Assembly: GCA_018821245.1 (NCBI GenBank)
Contig: JAHJMO010000017.1
Coordinates: forward strand, 1 to 55,870
Origin: Patescibacteria group bacterium
Lineage (GTDB): Bacteria; Patescibacteriota; Microgenomatia; UBA10105; UBA927
Direction: 5' to 3'
Length of the DNA stretch: 55,870 bases
This document shows, one piece after another, positions 1 to 8,589 of the stretch (positions are counted from its first letter, which is position 1; each line of letters starts with the position of its first letter). The position numbers and the translations under genes are program-made. The notes beneath the pieces were generated by a model. The model saw only the letters and a program-made list of their open reading frames with translations. It was not told where the DNA came from and searched no databases.

Positions 1-824
1 AATGCGCTTGCGCTGCCTTTCTTTCTTTTGGGGGGATGATCAAATATCCTTGTATTGGACAAAGGGTATCGTGGCTTAGTAATCAGAAATAGCACGAATA
101 ATATTGCGATACGCGGAATGTATGGCAGGCGGGAGGCAGGGCGAAGCAGCAGAAAAGTTTTTGTTGAAGCCGATAGCGGAGTCAATATCAACACATTGGT
201 TCGCTTTACCATCGAGGAGGGGTTAGGCGGGTTAGAGATGCATCTTGGATTACCCGGTACCGTAGGGGGCGCTGTCTATATGAACGCAAAATGGATTCAT
301 CCGGAGGGATATCTCGGCGACACCGTATATAAGGCAGAGATTGTGACGCCGGGCGGTGAAGTAAAGGCAGTACCGAAGAGTTATTTTCGGTTCGCATATG
401 ACTACAGTTGTATCCAAAAAACAAAAGACATAGTAATAAGCGTTACATTTGCTTTCAACAAGAGGATCGGGATACGCTGTGGGCCACAGCAAACGAAAGC
501 ATAGCCTATCGGCGGCGGACTCAACCGCAGGGAGTGCGATCCGCAGGGTGTGTGTTTCGCAATATTAGCCCCGCTGAGGCGGTATCTATCTCAACGCCGC
601 ATCTTACAACTTCCGTCGGGTATCTGATTGATCACTCCGGGGCAAAAGGATTAGTGGTCGGTGATGCAAGTATATCCCCGGTACATGCCAATTTTATCGT
701 GAATAACGGCAAGGCAAAAGCGCAACAAGTGATAGAATTAATAGAACGAGTAAAAGCCATAGTAAAACAACGGTATAATATAACGCTCTCTGAAGAAATA
801 GTGCGTGTAGGAGAATTTACATGA
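1..824 (+). pseudogene. murB: murB, UDP-N-acetylenolpyruvoylglucosamine reductase, broken by a stop and a frameshift; 5' end outside window
   Basis: MurB is the FAD enzyme that reduces UDP-GlcNAc-enolpyruvate to UDP-MurNAc. The FAD-binding motif reads LLGG-stop-SNILV in frame 1, with TGA at 37-39 where the family has a third glycine. The frame then continues through GLPGTVGGAVYMNA (the family's GIPGTxGGA) to about position 450. The C-terminal part, SAGCVFRN and GLVVGDASISPVHANFIVN, is in another frame (ORF 408-824), so one base is missing, or two are extra, near 450-460. Together the pieces cover the family apart from the N-terminus outside the window. The end overlaps murA by ATGA. MurB is normally essential, so either another copy exists, these are sequence errors, or the gene is decaying. 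The Cys in SAGC sits at the usual catalytic Ser position, and both residues occur in the family. Confidence 0.85.
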
Positions 825-2161
825 AAACACTTGTCGTAAGCGGCGGATTTCCTCTAAAAGGAGAAATGGCCATTGCCGGGGCGAAGAACGTGGCTTTGAA
901 AGCATGCGTTGCTGCGCTATTGACAGATGAGGAATTAATACTCCATAACGTCCCGCGTATACAGGATGTTTATTCCATACTGGAAGTCCTCAAAAGTCTT
1001 GGAGTCCGATCGGTATTCAAACATAATACACTTCGGGTTTCAGCCAAACATCTGGCGACAACGACAGTTCCTCTTGAGATTGGCGCCAGCTTGCGGGCTT
1101 CATCGCTGGCAATGGGTCCTCTCATCGCCAGGCACGGCCAAGCAAATATTCCAAACCCCGGCGGGTGCCGCATCGGGGCCCGTCCTATTGATCGTCAGAT
1201 TGATGGACTCCGGAAGATGGGTGCGAGTATACTCTATAATTCGACAGACGGTTATTTTCATGCCACTGCGTTACGGCTTTCAGGAACTGATTATACGTTT
1301 ACCAAAAATACCCATACGGGCACAGAAGCTCTTCTATTGGCAGCCGTGTTGGCAAAAGGCCGGACAATACTGTCTAATGCCGCCCAAGAGGTGGAGGTCG
1401 ATGATCTTATCAGCATTTTGTCCCGCATGGGAGCGAAAATCAAACGTACATCCCAGCGTCAGGTTGTAATTGACGGAGTTGACGCGCTTCATGGGACCGA
1501 ATACACCCTCATGCCCGACAGGAATGAGGAGGTTACGTTTGCGATAGCCGCAGCAATTACAGGCGGTGAGATCATGATACATAATTCCCAACGGAAACAC
1601 CTGGGCCCGTTTCTCCGTGCATTCCGCAAGGCAGGTGCTATGTGGAAGCCGTGTGGAGAGGCGACAACAAAGTATTGGATCAAAGGCAACGTTCGCCCCA
1701 CAATCATTACTACCGCTCCATATCCGGGCTTTATGACAGATTGGCAAGGGCCGTGGGCGGTGTTGATGACGCAGGCCTTCGGGAACTCTACCATTCATGA
1801 GACCGTATTTGAGAATAGATTCTCTTACGTTTCTGAACTTATGAAGATGGGTGCCAATATTGAGTTTTTTGATCCGCCGGTCAAACATCCGGAGGAGTTT
1901 TATAACTTTAACTGGGAAGACCATAAGAATGAATTGCACCAGGGAATTCTCATTCACGGTCCAACGAAACTGCATAACGCAGTTGTAGAGATGAGGGATT
2001 TGCGCGCCGGGGCCACGCTTGTACTAGCGGCACTGGCGGCATCCGGAACAACATATATCCAGGGAATTGAACATATTGACCGGGGATATGAGAAAATTGA
2101 AGAGCGCCTCACATCTCTCGGAGCAAGTATCAGGCGCGTTACAAGGGGAGATGGAGTATGA
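821..2161 (+). CDS. murA: UDP-N-acetylglucosamine 1-carboxyvinyltransferase
   Basis: This enzyme transfers enolpyruvate from PEP to UDP-GlcNAc, the first committed step of peptidoglycan synthesis in the cytoplasm. At 446 aa it is close to the usual length. The UDP-GlcNAc-contacting GAKN motif has Lys22. The PEP loop NPGGCRIGARPID carries Cys116, the residue modified by fosfomycin. The aspartate loop reads YPGFMTD, and a second conserved stretch is MPDRNEEVTFAIAAAITGG. The start overlaps the broken murB by ATGA and the stop overlaps the next gene by ATGA, so it lies inside a tightly packed operon. All landmarks are intact. Confidence 0.95.
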   Translation: MKTLVVSGGFPLKGEMAIAGAKNVALKACVAALLTDEELILHNVPRIQDVYSILEVLKSLGVRSVFKHNTLRVSAKHLATTTVPLEIGASLRASSLAMGPLIARHGQANIPNPGGCRIGARPIDRQIDGLRKMGASILYNSTDGYFHATALRLSGTDYTFTKNTHTGTEALLLAAVLAKGRTILSNAAQEVEVDDLISILSRMGAKIKRTSQRQVVIDGVDALHGTEYTLMPDRNEEVTFAIAAAITGGEIMIHNSQRKHLGPFLRAFRKAGAMWKPCGEATTKYWIKGNVRPTIITTAPYPGFMTDWQGPWAVLMTQAFGNSTIHETVFENRFSYVSELMKMGANIEFFDPPVKHPEEFYNFNWEDHKNELHQGILIHGPTKLHNAVVEMRDLRAGATLVLAALAASGTTYIQGIEHIDRGYEKIEERLTSLGASIRRVTRGDGV

Positions 2162-3477
2162 AAAAAGAAATCATTGCTATAGCCCTGGCAGGAGGAGTAG
2201 GAAACCGCTTTTGGCCGATTGCGACGGATAAAATGCTTTTCCCTTTCATGAGGGGTACCATTTTTGATCACGCAGTTATTCAAAGACTTCCGAAGATCGT
2301 TTCCCGGCTTGTTATCGTTGCAAATCCTACGAATGTAAGTGTTCTAAAAAACATCCGCCTGCCAATCCCGCACACGACGGTCGTGCAGGAACACGCGACA
2401 GGCATGGCCGGAGCGCTTATGACGGCTAAGGAGCTTATTGCCGGAGGGAGCCTCCTTATCATCATATCTGATAACCTGGTAAAACCCGAGCTCTACAAGG
2501 AAGTGCTTAAGCAGGCCAAAGAAAGCAATGCGTTTGCGGTTGTTCCGGGTTGGAAGCCGCGGGAATATTTTCCGGGCGGCTACTTTATTCTCAAAGGCGG
2601 GAAGCCCATCGGTATTGTTGAGAAACCGGGGAGCGGAAACGAGCCGAGTCCGTACGTCAATATTTCCGGGCATTATATCGACGATGCTGATATACTTTTG
2701 GAAACAATTCAAAAGACCAGAAGCGACAGGGATGATGTATACGAAAAGGCCATCTCCGAGCTTATGAAGCATATGGATGTCCGTATGATTCCCTATAGCG
2801 GCTCTTGTGTTTGTTTGAAGTATCCGTGGCATGTGTTGGACGTGATGGATGTATTATTTGCCGACGGGCTTGTGTTGCATAAAGGCCGAAATGTAGAAAT
2901 ACGCTCAAATGTCGTGATCGATGGACCTGTGTATCTGGGTGACAACGTGAAAATCTATGAAAACACAAAAATTGTGGGGCCGTGTTACATCGGCGAAAAG
3001 ACTATTATCGGCAATAACGCGATGATTCGTCAAAGCCATATCGGCGATTATTGCGTCATAGGCTTTGGTTGCGATATTACGAGGAGCTTCATCGGAGACA
3101 ATTGTTGGTTTCACGGCAATTACGTGGGGGACAGCGTGCTTGAGGGGAATGTGAGCATGGGAAGCGGATCGGTGCTTGCCAATTTGCGTTTGGACGAAGA
3201 AAATATCCGCTCAATGGTCGGCAAAGAGATTATTGACACAGGTAGGATGAAACTCGGTTCTATTATTGGCCGCAATGTCAGGATAGGCGTAAATACCAGT
3301 ATTATGCCGGGAGTCAAAATCGGAAACGACAGCATGATTGGCGCCGGAGTGGTTTTAGCTAAAGATCTTCCCGAAGAAAGTTTCTGTCTTGCTCAACAGG
3401 GTTATACGGTCAGCAGGAACACGAAATCGTTTGACAGGCGAAAGCCGCGGGCTGAATTTCGCAAAAAACTTGAGTAG
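2158..3477 (+). CDS. GlmU-like bifunctional sugar-1-phosphate nucleotidyltransferase / left-handed beta-helix protein
   Basis: The N-terminal half (about 1-235) is a nucleotidyltransferase fold. It opens with ALAGGVGNRFWP followed by a Lys (DKMLFPF), the usual NTP and sugar-phosphate site, and later has IVEKPG. The C-terminal half (about 250-410) is a run of hexapeptide repeats such as VYLGDNVKI, IGEKTIIGNN and IGRNVRIGVNTSI, typical of a left-handed beta-helix. The order matches GlmU, which makes UDP-GlcNAc, and the place right after murA fits a precursor supply role. Sequence inspection alone does not separate GlmU from related glucose-1-phosphate thymidylyl- or mannose-1-phosphate guanylyltransferases, so no symbol is given. 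The start overlaps murA by ATGA. Confidence 0.8.
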   Translation: MKKEIIAIALAGGVGNRFWPIATDKMLFPFMRGTIFDHAVIQRLPKIVSRLVIVANPTNVSVLKNIRLPIPHTTVVQEHATGMAGALMTAKELIAGGSLLIIISDNLVKPELYKEVLKQAKESNAFAVVPGWKPREYFPGGYFILKGGKPIGIVEKPGSGNEPSPYVNISGHYIDDADILLETIQKTRSDRDDVYEKAISELMKHMDVRMIPYSGSCVCLKYPWHVLDVMDVLFADGLVLHKGRNVEIRSNVVIDGPVYLGDNVKIYENTKIVGPCYIGEKTIIGNNAMIRQSHIGDYCVIGFGCDITRSFIGDNCWFHGNYVGDSVLEGNVSMGSGSVLANLRLDEENIRSMVGKEIIDTGRMKLGSIIGRNVRIGVNTSIMPGVKIGNDSMIGAGVVLAKDLPEESFCLAQQGYTVSRNTKSFDRRKPRAEFRKKLE

Positions 3478-3482
3478 TATGT

Positions 3483-4220
3483 ATGAAATTTTTTTCGCAC
3501 AGACCGACGATCATTGTTCTTCACGGCTGGAATTTATCCGGTGAAAAGTTTGCGCCGCTTGCGCAGGGTTTACGCCGGCGTGGATATCGTGTTTTTACTC
3601 CGGATCTTCCGGGCTTCGGTAAGGAGCCGGCACCGGGAAAACCCTGGCATGTTGAAGATTACGCCCGGTTTGTCAGAGAGTGGCTTCGGAAAAATCGGAT
3701 CAGAAAGCCGGTTTTTATCGGTCATTCTTTTGGCGGAAGGGTGTCTTTGAAATACAGTCAAATGTTTCCGGAAGATGTCGAGTCACTGATTCTTGCAGGT
3801 ACACCGGGTTTTAGTCCGGTTCCCCAAAAAAGGTTGATTTTCTTTCTTTTGGTTGCTAAGGTCGGCAGAATTATGTTTTCTCTGCCCCCGTTTAATTTTT
3901 TTGCCGATTGGGCCAGGCGTTGGCTGTATTACCTTGCGGGGGCGCGGGAATTTTTCCAGGCCGAAGGCGCGATGCGGCAAACGTTTAAAAACATAGTCCA
4001 GGACGATCTTGTGCCGTCGATGGAGGATGTCAAAGTTCCCTGCCTGCTTCTCTGGGGCGAATATGACCTGATCGTACCGGTAGCGATCGCTCATCGCATG
4101 GAGGAAGTCATTCCTCGCGCCCAACTCAAAGTCATCCACGAAGCGGATCACGGAGCTCCATACAAGCAGCCGGAAATTTTTGTTTCCTATGTTGATGGCT
4201 TTTTGAAGGTTACAGTGTGA
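3483..4220 (+). CDS. alpha/beta hydrolase
   Basis: This is a 245-aa single-domain alpha/beta hydrolase. The oxyanion segment VLHGWNLSG comes near residue 12. The nucleophile elbow GHSFGG has Ser82. The likely acid is Asp195 in LLLWGEYDLIVPV and the likely base is His223 in EADHGAP. No signal peptide is visible, so it is probably cytoplasmic. The substrate cannot be read from the sequence. Its place between the GlmU-like gene and murF, with overlap into murF, suggests co-expression with wall genes. It starts 5 bases after the upstream stop. Confidence 0.85.
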   Translation: MKFFSHRPTIIVLHGWNLSGEKFAPLAQGLRRRGYRVFTPDLPGFGKEPAPGKPWHVEDYARFVREWLRKNRIRKPVFIGHSFGGRVSLKYSQMFPEDVESLILAGTPGFSPVPQKRLIFFLLVAKVGRIMFSLPPFNFFADWARRWLYYLAGAREFFQAEGAMRQTFKNIVQDDLVPSMEDVKVPCLLLWGEYDLIVPVAIAHRMEEVIPRAQLKVIHEADHGAPYKQPEIFVSYVDGFLKVTV

Positions 4221-5692
4221 AACTCATGAATTTTTTAAATATCCTTTTATCCGCCGTTTTTGTTTTGTGGATTTTACGGATACTGGTAAATCTTGTTTCG
4301 TATATTGAACTGTGGTGGGCTAAGGAGTACAGGTTTGACCGGATGCTCATTCATCTGCGGACATCCCAGGGTAAAAAAATTCTTTTTCCCGCATGGAGAA
4401 GGCCTCCGATTACCCCCAAAGCAATTAGTTTACTCGTCTGTAGCGTGCTTACCATGTCGGGTTTGTTTTATCTATTGCAGTTGCCATTGGCCGGCAAGCT
4501 CATTATTATGGATTTAGCCGCTTTTCCCATCACTTGCTTTTGGGTTGGCTTGCTTACGTTCCCCACCGCCATCTATCACGAAGTTCTTATCTCCAAAGCA
4601 GTTCGCAGGCTTCGAGCTCATAAATCTATGCTCGTTGTGGGTATTACTGGTAGTTTTGGTAAGACTTCGACTAAGGAGTATCTCGCGGCCATCTTGGGGC
4701 GTCAATACAAGGTTCTCAAAACCGAGGCCAGCAAAAATTCGGCTATCGGGATTGCAGAGGTTATCTTGGGAAAGCTTCAGCCGGAGCATGAGGTTTTTGT
4801 GGTAGAGATGGGTGCTTATAAAAAGGGTGAGATTGCGCGGATGACTCGGATGGTCTGTCCGGAGATCGGAATTATTACTGCTGTCAACCCCCAGCATCAG
4901 GACTTATTTGGCTCACTTGAAAATACCATGAGTGCTAAATACGAATTGATAGAAGGGTTAGTCGGGAAAAAGATTGCCATTTTTAATGCCGACAATGAGC
5001 TGGTATGTGAAATGGCCGACCGGGCTAAGAAAGACGTCCGTGAGATTTGGTTTTGGAGCAGCAAAATTCAAAATGAGAAAATCTTCACAGCCAAAGAAAT
5101 CAAGACAGGCCTTGGGGGAGTAGATTTTGTGTGTCAGTTCGGGCATAAAAGTGTGAAGGTAAAGGCATCAGTTTTGGGAGAACATCAGGTAAGCAATATT
5201 CTGGCGGCTACCGCAGGCGCGGTCGCCTGCGGTATGACACTCCCGGAGGCAGCTTCTGCCGCTTCGCTGATCAGGCCTACGGCAAAAGTTATGGAGATAA
5301 CCGGCGGAATTAACAGGAGCATGTTTCTCAACGATACATTCAACAATAACCCTGATGCCGCCAAGGCTGCCATTGATTTTATGGTGAAAGCCCGCGGCCG
5401 AAAGATTCTGGTTTTTCAGCCGATGATTGAATTAGGTAAATATGCCGAGGCGAGCCACGAGGAGGTCGGGGAGTACGCCGGAAGAAGTTGTGATGACATT
5501 ATTCTCACCAACAGTAACTGGTATGAGCATTTTTTGCAAGGCGTGCGCAAGGCCTCGTCGTCGCTCCCGGTCGTTGTTCTTTCCCCCAAAAAAGCGAACG
5601 AGTATATCAGAAAGAAAGTAAAAAGTGGAGATATGGTTGTTTTTAAAGGTAAAGAGGCAGAACGCATACTTCAGTATTGCAAAGATAATTAA
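4217..5692 (+). CDS. murF: membrane-anchored MurF-like Mur ligase
   Basis: This Mur ligase family protein most resembles MurF, which adds D-Ala-D-Ala to the UDP-MurNAc-tripeptide. Residues 1-120 hold about three hydrophobic segments (near 5-30, 68-90 and 95-120). They come before the ATP P-loop GITGSFGKTSTK at 142-153. VEMGAYKKGEI, ITAVNPQHQDLFGS and LNDTFNNNPDAAKAA follow, matching the MurF central and C-terminal domains. Classical MurF has a soluble UDP-binding domain at the N-terminus; here a membrane domain takes that place, which is odd. The ATP-ligase part is secure, but the substrate is inferred from similarity and neighbours. The start overlaps the hydrolase stop. Confidence 0.8.
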   Translation: MKLMNFLNILLSAVFVLWILRILVNLVSYIELWWAKEYRFDRMLIHLRTSQGKKILFPAWRRPPITPKAISLLVCSVLTMSGLFYLLQLPLAGKLIIMDLAAFPITCFWVGLLTFPTAIYHEVLISKAVRRLRAHKSMLVVGITGSFGKTSTKEYLAAILGRQYKVLKTEASKNSAIGIAEVILGKLQPEHEVFVVEMGAYKKGEIARMTRMVCPEIGIITAVNPQHQDLFGSLENTMSAKYELIEGLVGKKIAIFNADNELVCEMADRAKKDVREIWFWSSKIQNEKIFTAKEIKTGLGGVDFVCQFGHKSVKVKASVLGEHQVSNILAATAGAVACGMTLPEAASAASLIRPTAKVMEITGGINRSMFLNDTFNNNPDAAKAAIDFMVKARGRKILVFQPMIELGKYAEASHEEVGEYAGRSCDDIILTNSNWYEHFLQGVRKASSSLPVVVLSPKKANEYIRKKVKSGDMVVFKGKEAERILQYCKDN

Positions 5693-5716
5693 GGATTAGT
5701 GTAATCATATTTTGGT

Positions 5717-6955
5717 ATGACTTTACGGCGCGTTATATCTTCATCGCTTTCTCCAAATACGGAATGGGGTGACGTTTTAGCGGCATTGCGCATTCTGTTT
5801 TCTCCCTCCCGATGGAAGAATGGCAAAGAGATATTGCAGATTGAATCGTGGTTCAAGCGACGTTTTAAAACCAATAGTGCTGTATCTTTCAACAGCGGCA
5901 GATCCGCGCTTCTTGCGATACTATATGCTTTTGACATAGGTTGGCGCGACGAAGTTTTGATACAGGTATTTACGTGTGTCGCCGTGCCAAATAGTGTGCG
6001 ATGGGCAGGGGCAAAGCCCGTGTATGTGGATATCGATGAAACGTATAATATCGATCCAAAAGACGCAAAAACAAAGATATCCAAAAAGACAAAGGCTATA
6101 ATTGTTCAGCATACGTTTGGGACTCCTGCAAAAATGGATGAACTTCTGTCTATTGCACGGGCACATAACATCATTCTTATCGAAGATTGTGCACACGCGC
6201 TTGGAGCAACGTACAAAGGTAAATCCGTCGGAGGGCTTGGTGATGCTTGTTTTTTCAGTTTTGGAAGAGACAAGGTTGTTTCGAGTGTGTTTGGCGGGTT
6301 GGCAATAATTGCCGATGTACACAAAAAACAGCAGAGAAAACTCGTCGAATTCCGGAATAAACTTTCCTGCCCGTCGGTATTTTGGATTGCCCGGCAATTG
6401 CTTCATCCGATCGCATTTTCTATTATTCTGCCAATGTATACGATGGAGATCGGAAAGGTTCTGTTATGTATGCTTCAAAAGTTAAAACTTTTGTCATTTC
6501 CTGTGTATCCCGAAGAAAAAAAGGGGGAGAAACCTGATATTTTTCCATCAAAATATCCCAATGCACTAGCCTGCTTATTGTTGCCGCAGTTGGCAAAGCT
6601 TGATCGTTATAATGACAGGAGAAAGAAGACGGCAGAATATTATCGCGCCGCCATTCGTCAGGGCGTCAACATAACCATGCCCCCGGAGGTTCAGGGAGCC
6701 ATATATCTGCGGTTTCCAGCAGAAGTCCCGGATCCGGATCGTTTTCATAAGATAGCCAAAAGTAACGGTGTGTTATTGGGCAACTGGTATCACTGCGTTA
6801 TAGACCCCTGTGGAGTGGCTCACGATGCTGTTGGATACAAGAAAGGCAGCTGTCCGGCTGCGGAGGAGGCAAGTTGCGGAATCATCAATTTGCCCACGCT
6901 TATTTTGCCGGAGCAAGCAGCACGCATCAGTTATTTATTGAAGCACGCCGCATGA
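5717..6955 (+). CDS. DegT/DnrJ/EryC1/StrS-family PLP aminotransferase
   Basis: This 412-aa protein is of the sugar aminotransferase family. It shows SFNSGRSALLAIL near residue 57 (phosphate-binding region), IEDCAHALGATYKG with Asp157 to hold the PLP pyridine nitrogen, and SFGRDKVVSS with Lys186 as the expected Schiff-base lysine. Such enzymes usually convert a keto-sugar nucleotide to an amino sugar for surface glycans. The surrounding wall operon and the later glycan cluster fit this, but the substrate is unknown. A candidate promoter, TTGCAA (5677-5682) and TGTAAT (5700-5705) with a 17-base spacer, lies just upstream. Confidence 0.85.
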   Translation: MTLRRVISSSLSPNTEWGDVLAALRILFSPSRWKNGKEILQIESWFKRRFKTNSAVSFNSGRSALLAILYAFDIGWRDEVLIQVFTCVAVPNSVRWAGAKPVYVDIDETYNIDPKDAKTKISKKTKAIIVQHTFGTPAKMDELLSIARAHNIILIEDCAHALGATYKGKSVGGLGDACFFSFGRDKVVSSVFGGLAIIADVHKKQQRKLVEFRNKLSCPSVFWIARQLLHPIAFSIILPMYTMEIGKVLLCMLQKLKLLSFPVYPEEKKGEKPDIFPSKYPNALACLLLPQLAKLDRYNDRRKKTAEYYRAAIRQGVNITMPPEVQGAIYLRFPAEVPDPDRFHKIAKSNGVLLGNWYHCVIDPCGVAHDAVGYKKGSCPAAEEASCGIINLPTLILPEQAARISYLLKHAA

Positions 6956-6961
6956 TATAGT
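6956..6961 (+). promoter_or_regulatory. -10 box for the CvpA-CAP gene
   Basis: TGATATAGT forms an extended -10 (TGn plus TATAGT). The box begins right after the aminotransferase stop codon. Only 6 bases separate it from the ATG at 6968, so transcription would begin at or next to the start codon and the mRNA would be leaderless. No Shine-Dalgarno sequence is present. Confidence 0.5.
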
Positions 6962-6967
6962 AGAAAT

Positions 6968-7936
6968 ATGAGTTTTAGCTGGATAGATATTATTATTTTG
7001 GTTGTTGTTGCATATTATATCGTTGAAGGCTGGCAGCAGGGTCTTGTTTCGCTTCTTCTGGCGACGGTTTCTTTTCTTGGATCTCTGTGGCTTGCCGTGA
7101 GATATTCTGGCTTAGTAGGCGGGTTTCTCATGGAAAAGTTCGCGTTTTCCTCGTTGTGGACGAATGTAATAGGATATCTTTTTGTCGGTATTGTCGGAGG
7201 AAGCATACTGCATGCAATTGTTTTTAGACTAGGATCCCGTATTCTCCATAAATCACAATCCTCAAGCCCGAATAAAGCGCTTGGCGCACTTGTGTCTACG
7301 ATAAATGCGTATATTTTAACTGTTTTTTTTCTCCTAGTTGTGCTGGCCTTGCCTTTGCGGGGAACTATACGGGAGGATGTGAACGATTCTACGCTCGGCA
7401 GGAGTCTGGTTATTCTCGCAGAGCGCTACGGAGGCAAAACAAAGTCTTCTTTGGATAAGGCGACGCAGAAAGTGGCGCAATTTATGACCGTAGCCCCGCT
7501 CTCTCTCGAAAAACAAGCACTGGACATACCCGTGGGTATAGATGATCTGTCTACGGATAAAAGAATGGAGGATCAGATGATTCAATTGATCAACGAGGAA
7601 CGGAAGAAGGATGGCAAACAAAAGCTACAACTGGATTATGATTTGAGATACATGGCACGTACGCATAGCCAGGACATGCTCGTCCAAAAATATTTTTCAC
7701 ATTTTGATCCGGAAGGTAACGGTATTGAATTTAGGGCGAAGCAAAGCAACGTATCGTATCAACTTTTGGGAGAGAACCTCGCGTTCACACCTGATCTTTC
7801 TACCGCTCACGAAGGGTTTATGAACAGTGAGGAGCATAAGGAAAACATTATGGATTCGCAATTTCACCGCATCGGCATCGGCATTGTCAGCGCCGGAGTA
7901 TACGGTAAAATGATTACTCAGGTGTTTGCTGATTAA
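6968..7936 (+). CDS. CvpA-like membrane domain fused to a CAP/SCP domain
   Basis: Residues 1-130 contain four hydrophobic segments in the CvpA pattern (WIDIIILVVVAYYIVEGWQQG near the start). After a linker at about 130-190, residues 195-322 form a CAP/SCP domain, with INEERKKDGKQKLQLDYDLRYMA, THSQDML, GENLAF, HKENIMDSQFHRIGIGI and a C-terminal TQVF. CAP domains are extracytoplasmic, so the linker and C-terminus are expected outside the membrane. The biochemical role of bacterial CAP domains is poorly known; a wall-associated function is inferred from the operon. The stop overlaps the next start (TAATG). Confidence 0.85.
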   Translation: MSFSWIDIIILVVVAYYIVEGWQQGLVSLLLATVSFLGSLWLAVRYSGLVGGFLMEKFAFSSLWTNVIGYLFVGIVGGSILHAIVFRLGSRILHKSQSSSPNKALGALVSTINAYILTVFFLLVVLALPLRGTIREDVNDSTLGRSLVILAERYGGKTKSSLDKATQKVAQFMTVAPLSLEKQALDIPVGIDDLSTDKRMEDQMIQLINEERKKDGKQKLQLDYDLRYMARTHSQDMLVQKYFSHFDPEGNGIEFRAKQSNVSYQLLGENLAFTPDLSTAHEGFMNSEEHKENIMDSQFHRIGIGIVSAGVYGKMITQVFAD

Positions 7937-8577
7937 TGAAAAATAACATTGGAGTAACCCGGCTTGTTGTCGGACAACTTGCCACCAATTGTTATATATA
8001 TTGTGACGCCGTCCGAAAAGTTTCCTGCATTATCGACCCCGGTGACGCACCGGAGTATATAAGCGAGTGCGTTGAGAGCCTTGGCGTAAAGCCCCTTTTT
8101 ATTATTGCCACCCATGGTCATTTTGACCATATATTGGCCGCATATGCCTTAAGCAATATGTACGCAATTCCTTTTATCATGCACAAAGATGATGGTTTTC
8201 TTTTGCGTCGGGCCCGGCAATCTGCGATTCATTATTTGGGGATAAAACATGTGGATCCAAGTCCATCCGTGTCCAGAGTCTTGAGGGCCGGAGAGGCGCT
8301 TTCCGTGGGAGAGGGGACGCTACATGTTCTTCATACGCCGGGTCATACGCCGGGAAGCATAAGCCTCTACGATCAGAATCAGGGAATTTTGTTTACCGGT
8401 GATGTTTTGTTCAAAGGCGGTGCTGTCGGACGAACAGACTTCGCCTATGGAGATTCCGAAGAATTAAACAATTCGGTTACCATTCTTTTGGGTTTACCCG
8501 CAAATACACTCTTGTATTCAGGCCATGGGGATCCAAGCACTGTTGGGGATGAACGCGGGTACCATAGGGTTTTTTAG
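7936..8577 (+). CDS. metallo-beta-lactamase-fold hydrolase (glyoxalase II-like)
   Basis: This 213-aa protein shows the whole metal-binding set: THGHFDH (His60, His62, Asp64, His65), HTPGHTPGS, FTGDVLF and a C-terminal SGHGDPS. This is the hydroxyacylglutathione hydrolase subgroup, two-metal thioesterases. The actual substrate is unknown; many bacterial members are not glyoxalases. It shares one base with the upstream stop and is probably co-transcribed with the CvpA-CAP gene. Confidence 0.9.
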   Translation: MKNNIGVTRLVVGQLATNCYIYCDAVRKVSCIIDPGDAPEYISECVESLGVKPLFIIATHGHFDHILAAYALSNMYAIPFIMHKDDGFLLRRARQSAIHYLGIKHVDPSPSVSRVLRAGEALSVGEGTLHVLHTPGHTPGSISLYDQNQGILFTGDVLFKGGAVGRTDFAYGDSEELNNSVTILLGLPANTLLYSGHGDPSTVGDERGYHRVF

Positions 8578-8583
8578 TATAAT
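8578..8583 (+). promoter_or_regulatory. consensus -10 box for the FemAB-type gene
   Basis: A perfect TATAAT straddles the end of the upstream gene (stop at 8575-8577) and ends 6 bases before the ATG at 8590. This spacing predicts a leaderless transcript. No clear -35 is seen 17 bases upstream. Confidence 0.55.
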
Positions 8584-8589
8584 AGTCTT

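Noticed and set aside
37-39. TGA at a conserved Gly in murB as a sign of UGA=Gly recoding (code 25)
   Set aside because: Long conserved genes (IleRS 944 aa, PolX, GatA, FtsZ) contain no internal TGA, and several genes end with TGA at the family's normal C-terminus. murB also has a separate frameshift, so a broken gene or an error is more likely.
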